Source: DATKKX01 sp035542775
GTDB lineage: Bacteria > Planctomycetota > Phycisphaerae > UBA1845 > UTPLA1
DNA length: 20,353 nucleotides
NCBI GenBank assembly: GCA_035542775.1
Contig: DATKKX010000271.1
Location: 1 to 20,353, forward strand
Reading direction: 5' to 3'
Shown here: positions 16,803-20,353 of the stretch, one piece after another
How positions within the stretch are numbered: position 1 is the first letter of the stretch
Layout of the letters: each line of letters starts with the position of its first letter
Notes under the pieces: model-generated
What the model was told of the DNA's origin: nothing
The model's database searches: none
Seen by the model: only the letters and a program-made list of their open reading frames with translations
Made by a program: the position numbers and the translations under genes

Positions 16803-17513
16803 GTGGGCGCATCCCCCAAGGCGACGGAGCCGCGTGCCGAGAAACGGAAATCAACCGCCTCGAGCCTGGCCGCCACGACGTTGATCCTGGCGTTTCTCCT
16901 CTTCGCATCCGCCGGCTGCATCACCTGGACACGAGGCTGGATCTTCTTTCTTGTCTTCACCGCGCTCTCAATCGCGGTCGTACTGTATCTGCGGCGGGTC
17001 AGTCCCGAGATGCTGGTCGTTCGCAGCCGCGTTCACGAGGGGACGAAGCCTTGGGACCAGGTCATGGTGCGGCTATTGCTCCTGGCGATGATCGTGATCC
17101 CCATGGTCGCGGCCCTGGATGACGGACGATTCCATTGGTCCCGGATGACATGGCCGGTCGTTGGGCTGGGCTACGTTCTGCTGGTCGCGGGAATGGTCCT
17201 CATGACCTGGGCCCAGACCGTCAACCGGTTTTTCGAGCCCGGCGTTCGCATTCAGACCGATCGCGGGCACCACGTCGTGGACCGCGGTCCTTACGCCGTC
17301 ATCCGCCACCCGGGCTATTTCGCTGCCTCACTCGTGTTCACCGGCATCTCTTTGTCCCTGGGTTCCTGGTGGGCCCTGATCCCCGCGGGCGGCGCGGCGC
17401 TCGCGCTAGTGATCCGGACCGCCTGGGAAGATCGTACCCTCCGAGCGGAATTGCCCGGCTACGCGGACTATGCCCAGCGGGTGCGGTTCCGACTGATTCC
17501 CGGCGTGTGGTAG
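16803..17513 (+). CDS. Isoprenylcysteine carboxyl methyltransferase-family membrane protein
   Basis: About 236 residues with four or five membrane helices and the C-terminal signature of the ICMT/PEMT-like methyltransferase fold. That signature is DRGPYAVIRHPGYFAASL (SAM-binding GPY-RHPxY motif), followed by the EDRTLRAELPGYADYAQRVRFRLIPGVW ending, in which the Glu-Arg and Tyr-Tyr spacing is standard. Bacterial members methylate small or lipid-linked substrates and most are uncharacterised, so no substrate is proposed. The GTG at 16803 is preferred because GGAG lies 9 nt upstream; an in-frame TTG at 16782 is the longer option. The first ~25 residues are charged and cytoplasmic. The 195 nt between aspS and this gene hold no other gene. 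Confidence 0.8.
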   Translation: MGASPKATEPRAEKRKSTASSLAATTLILAFLLFASAGCITWTRGWIFFLVFTALSIAVVLYLRRVSPEMLVVRSRVHEGTKPWDQVMVRLLLLAMIVIPMVAALDDGRFHWSRMTWPVVGLGYVLLVAGMVLMTWAQTVNRFFEPGVRIQTDRGHHVVDRGPYAVIRHPGYFAASLVFTGISLSLGSWWALIPAGGAALALVIRTAWEDRTLRAELPGYADYAQRVRFRLIPGVW

Positions 17514-17584
17514 TTCTTCTGTCCAGTTTTCGGTCGGAGCCAGCATGCGTCCGATGTTCGTGGCGAGAAGTGGGGGTAACGCAA

Positions 17585-17590
17585 TAGAAT
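17585..17590 (+). promoter_or_regulatory. Possible -10 element for the secreted HExxH protein gene
   Basis: TAGAAT matches the -10 consensus at 5 of 6 bases, 73 nt before the start codon. The nearest -35-like sequence (TGGCGA, 18-nt spacer) matches only 3 of 6, so this is tentative. Confidence 0.25.
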
Positions 17591-17662
17591 ATCCCCGCTG
17601 TTGCAGCCAATACCAATACAGGCACCCGACAAACCAGCACAGGCTAAAGGAGACACCGCATC

Positions 17663-19198
17663 ATGCGCCGCGCCCTCACCCTCATCGTCTTCCCGCTCCT
17701 CATCAGCGCGGCCTCGGCACAATCCGACCAGCCCACCGCTCCCGTCCTCTTCATGGAGCCCGCGACCTCGATGAACCCCCTCGCCCGCCCGCTCTACTCG
17801 AAGGTCGAGGACCGCGATCGTCTGGCCAAGTACGCGACTCTCCTGGAAAATTCCGCCGCCCGGCGAGCCTTCGCCCTCTACAAGCTCGCCTGGGAGATCA
17901 GGCAGAACTCCGCCAAAGCACAAAAAGAAATGCCCCCGTACGCGATCGCCCTGGTGCCGGGCGGCAACAACGCCGACATCGGCTTCCGCCTGAAGACTTC
18001 CGCTGGCGTCAAGTCGTTTTCCAAGAGGCCCTACATCAAGCTGGATCCATCGGGCGACGGCTTTGACATCACCTTCCTGCATGAGACCGGCCACGTTGTT
18101 CTCGCCCTGCTCGGCGCGGACTTCCCGAACGGCCCAAAGATGGCCTCGATCCCGCACAGCACCGCTGCTCTGACCGACCGCATGACGGCCTTCAACGAGG
18201 GTTTCGCCATCCACCTGGAAACGCTCGCTGCCCAGCTCGCCATGGGCGAGCCGCTCTCGGATCGATATCGCCACGTCTGTGTGGCCTTCGGCCGGCCGGA
18301 GCTGTCGCCCGGCGAGTTCTACCGGCCGCTGGCCGATTTATGTTCGTACTCGCAGACCCTCGCCCGCTACTACGAAGTTCGCGAAAACCACTTTGCCTTC
18401 GCCGAGGCCTGCCGCGAGGGCGACTACCTCCGTGTCCAGTTGGACAAGAGCCGCGACTTCTCCACGCTCCGCGAGGCCAATCAACTTCTCCAGTCCGAGG
18501 GGTTCTACGCCGGTTTCTTCTACGCCTGGACCATGCGCGGCGACAAGACGCCTGATGACAAGGCCATCCTGGAGCGACAGCGCCGAATCCTCCGCGCCCT
18601 GGCCCAGATGTTGGCGAAGGATGATGTCGGCCCGGACACGGCCTATCTCCTGCAGTTCGTGCGTCATTATGCGGAGTTGTTTCCGGATGAACGTGAACTG
18701 ATCACCGACGCATTCCTGGAAATAACCCACGGCGTCTTCGTCGATCCCGAAGCAGGCAGGTTATGGAAAGACGCTTACGCGGCAGCAATGCGCCTGGAGC
18801 CCAAGGCGAACGTCAAGGCCAATCTGGAGGCCGCTCGCAGCGCCTGGCGCTCCGCTCTTCGCGATGACTTCAGCCGCGCCTACTCACGTCTCGGCCCGCA
18901 GATCCGCTGCCGCGTGCCCGACGTGCGTGTGAAGCTCGTGATCCTCTCCACCGATGCCCCCTTGTCCTTCGACATCAACACCGTTCAGCCCGGCCTCCTG
19001 AAGCTGGTGCCGGATCTGGCTGACGCCGAGGCCGCCCGCTGGCTCGCCGAACGCAGCCGTCAACCGTTTGCGACTGCGGAAGACTTCCTGGGCTGCGTCT
19101 CGCCCAATGACCGTGTCCGCGAAAGGCTCCAGATGGACGGCCCGAAACAGAGCCTGCTGGTCCCCACGACTCGCGAACACGACGATGCCGGTGGATGA
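17663..19198 (+). CDS. Secreted putative zinc metallopeptidase with C-terminal HhH-like segment
   Basis: A 511-residue exported protein that I cannot place in a named family. A signal peptide with likely cleavage after ASA (near residue 19) is followed by a polar N-terminal region. The motif HETGH at residues 140-144 is an HExxH zinc site. NEGFAIHLE, with E179 about 35 residues on, offers the third ligand expected of a gluzincin-type peptidase. A long helical middle region (about 200-420) has no motif I recognise. Residues about 437-480 (DINTVQPGLLKLVPDL, then RQPFATAEDFLGCV) look like the helix-hairpin-helix module of ComEA or of type II secretion protein GspK. The start is firm: AAAGGAG precedes the ATG by 10 nt. 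The HExxH motif is short, so peptidase activity is a prediction from motif and context. Confidence 0.72.
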   Translation: MRRALTLIVFPLLISAASAQSDQPTAPVLFMEPATSMNPLARPLYSKVEDRDRLAKYATLLENSAARRAFALYKLAWEIRQNSAKAQKEMPPYAIALVPGGNNADIGFRLKTSAGVKSFSKRPYIKLDPSGDGFDITFLHETGHVVLALLGADFPNGPKMASIPHSTAALTDRMTAFNEGFAIHLETLAAQLAMGEPLSDRYRHVCVAFGRPELSPGEFYRPLADLCSYSQTLARYYEVRENHFAFAEACREGDYLRVQLDKSRDFSTLREANQLLQSEGFYAGFFYAWTMRGDKTPDDKAILERQRRILRALAQMLAKDDVGPDTAYLLQFVRHYAELFPDERELITDAFLEITHGVFVDPEAGRLWKDAYAAAMRLEPKANVKANLEAARSAWRSALRDDFSRAYSRLGPQIRCRVPDVRVKLVILSTDAPLSFDINTVQPGLLKLVPDLADAEAARWLAERSRQPFATAEDFLGCVSPNDRVRERLQMDGPKQSLLVPTTREHDDAGG

Positions 19199-19232
19199 TC
19201 CTCCCAGGACCTGTCCCCTCGCTTCTCATGCT

Positions 19233-19280
19233 GGTGCGAGAATCCGTTCTCACACCCACCCTCCGCGGGAATCCGTTCCC
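19233..19280. repeat. Two hairpins with identical TCCG loops, convergent intergenic region
   Basis: The first hairpin (19233-19256) pairs GAGAA with TTCTC around TCCG and extends by GGTG/CACC after one mismatch. The second (19267-19280) pairs GGGAA with TTCCC around the same TCCG. The shared core is AATCCGTT, repeated 29 nt apart, and the stems differ at a base pair in a compensated way (A:T versus G:C). They lie between the stops of two convergent genes and may be a bidirectional terminator or a small dispersed repeat element. Confidence 0.6.
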
Positions 19281-19306
19281 ATGTCCGCTCCCCACCGTCT
19301 GTCGCT

Positions 19307-19717
19307 TCACTCCCCGTTGCACGTCGGGCAATTCACCGTTGGCGGAGCCGTCATCGGCCGGCCGCATTGCGGGCAGTAACGCATCCCGCCCACCGGGCCA
19401 GTTGCGCCCGGCCCAAAGAAATGAGCCCGCGCCACCACCACCGGCACCAGCACGATCGCGTTCACGACAGCCACTCCCAGCCCGGCGCCGGGCGTCTTCA
19501 CAAACGTGGCCACCACCCCGGCGATGCCGAACACCAGGATCAGCGCGAAGGCCCAGCGCGCCCCCCGATAGAGCCCCACGCCGAGGATAATGTTGACCGC
19601 GACGGCCAGCACAATCGGCAGGCTGCCGCGCGCCACCCCGATGCCGAGCTGAACAAGGCTGTACACCCCCAGTGCGACCAGAGCCACCCATAGCACCGGC
19701 GGAATCCGGCGATTCAT
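19307..19717 (-). CDS. Small membrane protein with C-terminal zinc ribbon, unknown function
   Basis: About 136 residues. It has roughly four hydrophobic helices in the first 100 residues (starting VLWVALVALGVYSLVQLGIG), then a short loop and a C-terminal zinc-ribbon with two CPxC knuckles, CPQC and CPTC, separated by about 14 residues. The ribbon probably faces the cytoplasm. The architecture recurs in poorly characterised bacterial membrane proteins and no role can be assigned. The start at 19717 is strongly supported by AAGGAGG 7 nt upstream; an in-frame ATG at 19741 lies before that site and is rejected. The gene converges on the secreted HExxH protein and reads away from the unexplained right-hand end. 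Confidence 0.72.
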   Translation of the reverse strand: MNRRIPPVLWVALVALGVYSLVQLGIGVARGSLPIVLAVAVNIILGVGLYRGARWAFALILVFGIAGVVATFVKTPGAGLGVAVVNAIVLVPVVVARAHFFGPGATGPVGGMRYCPQCGRPMTAPPTVNCPTCNGE

Positions 19718-20089
19718 GACCTGTCCTCCTTGCGGAACCACAGCCTACCGCCCGGGCCGCGCCTGCAACCGTCCACCAATGAGCCGAAACTACCCACTTA
19801 CCGAACCTTCGACCGGCATTGTACGCAGACCCGCCGCTCCACTGCAAACGAATATCGCCGGCCCACGCGGGGAGCCCCATTTTCGGCCGCCGACCGAACC
19901 AGTCCTCGCCCATCCGGCAGCCCGCCCACCTGCCCGTAACGCTCGCGATGCACATCGGGATTGTCAAAGGTGCTCCCCGCGCCGCTCAGTGCGCCGGACA
20001 GATCAACCCCCAGGCGCGCTCGCGAACAACCCTGCACCTTGGAGCATCGTTCTCCAGCAGCAGATTCCAGCCGCTATTCAGAAAATCGC
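19718..20089. other. Stretch without a convincing gene
   Basis: Several open frames of 60-110 codons overlap here on both strands, but none has a good ribosome binding site, a recognisable motif or neighbour-like composition. On the minus strand a 36-residue frame (20096-19986, beginning MVSDFLNSGWNLLLE) starts across the stop of the preceding frame and ends in TGA; it could be part of a decayed gene. No hairpin or promoter stands out, and upstream signals of the zinc-ribbon gene presumably lie in the part nearest 19718. Confidence 0.4.
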
Positions 20090-20350
20090 TCACCATCGAG
20101 CCGTCCTCCTCCCAGCGCTGGAAGGGCGCCAGTCAATAGCCGAGAGCGTGAGCCCTCGGAGAACGACGCCCGCCCACCATCGAGCCCTGGATAGTAGTAA
20201 CTGTTTACCGTCCGCGGCGTTCTCCTTCCGCAAGGCCAAGCAATCGGCATATTTCGCGGAAAGGTCCCGGTGCAGCGTGTTGTTCTCGATTTGCAGAAAA
20301 CGGGCGTGCTGCTCATACATCCGTGCAATCGCAATCGGGTCGCCATCCAT
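20090..20350 (-). CDS. Possible gene, cut by or starting at the window edge, unknown function
   Basis: An 86-residue frame that begins MDGDPIAIARMYEQHARFLQ. The first ~47 residues look protein-like: charged, helical, with a heptad-type pattern (LQIENNTLHRDL) suggesting a coiled coil. The second half (from about LLLSRARWW) is Arg/Trp-rich and looks less like real protein, so the true frame may shift or the gene may be broken. The ATG at 20350 is 3 nt from the window end, so ribosome binding site and true start cannot be judged. The 12-mer GGCTCGATGGTG occurs twice on this strand in the second half. Confidence 0.3.
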   Translation of the reverse strand: MDGDPIAIARMYEQHARFLQIENNTLHRDLSAKYADCLALRKENAADGKQLLLSRARWWAGVVLRGLTLSAIDWRPSSAGRRTARW

Positions 20351-20353
20351 GGC

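Noticed and set aside
18975..19967. Minus-strand open frame of 330 codons at the right end
   Set aside because: It overlaps the zinc-ribbon membrane protein, which has a strong SD site, and the end of the secreted HExxH gene; the translation is Gly/Arg/Trp-rich without motifs.

Overview
The window is about 20 kb of high-GC bacterial chromosome. It is dense with genes, uses GTG and TTG starts freely and carries many Shine-Dalgarno (SD) sites. The gene mix suggests a free-living, carbohydrate-using, Planctomycetota-like bacterium: a GH113-type secreted glycosidase, a lipoprotein of the alkaline-phosphatase fold, a stand-alone flippase-like protein, and secreted proteins of unknown family. That assignment is inference from content only; no rRNA or other marker fixes it. 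No tRNA, rRNA, CRISPR array, insertion sequence or phage gene was seen.

Left part (about 1-7.3 kb, + strand). A compact operon encodes the three subunits of a xanthine dehydrogenase-family molybdenum hydroxylase: FAD subunit (251-1081), 2Fe-2S subunit (1085-1570) and molybdopterin subunit (1753-4062). An 8-oxoguanine deaminase-like amidohydrolase follows (4059-5495), overlapping the last subunit by 4 nt. Xanthine dehydrogenase and 8-oxoguanine deaminase both make urate, so this looks like a purine and oxidised-purine catabolic unit. Downstream lie a 48-residue hydrophobic peptide (5583-5729), a small Smr-like protein (5850-6197) and a TauE/SafE permease (6418-7263).

Middle (7.3-11.6 kb). A sirtuin that lacks the usual zinc cysteines (7356-8174, -) is divergent from an orphan FixJ-type response regulator (8313-8927, +). 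The regulator converges on glyceraldehyde-3-phosphate dehydrogenase (9082-10134, -), with a perfect 13-bp inverted repeat between them. GAPDH has the best sigma70-like promoter in the window. A flippase-like membrane protein (10334-11578, -) follows.

Right part (11.7-20.35 kb). On the + strand come an alkaline-phosphatase-superfamily lipoprotein, a GH113-like glycosidase, aspartyl-tRNA synthetase, an isoprenylcysteine-methyltransferase-family membrane protein, and a secreted HExxH protein with a C-terminal helix-hairpin-helix-like segment. A small zinc-ribbon membrane protein (19307-19717, -) converges on the last of these, and the gap between them holds two hairpins with the same loop. The last ~600 nt contain no gene that can be called with confidence.

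No obviously novel multi-gene system stands out. The best leads are the zinc-less sirtuin beside an orphan regulator, the metalloprotease/HhH architecture, the 48-residue peptide, and the twin hairpins at 19233-19280.
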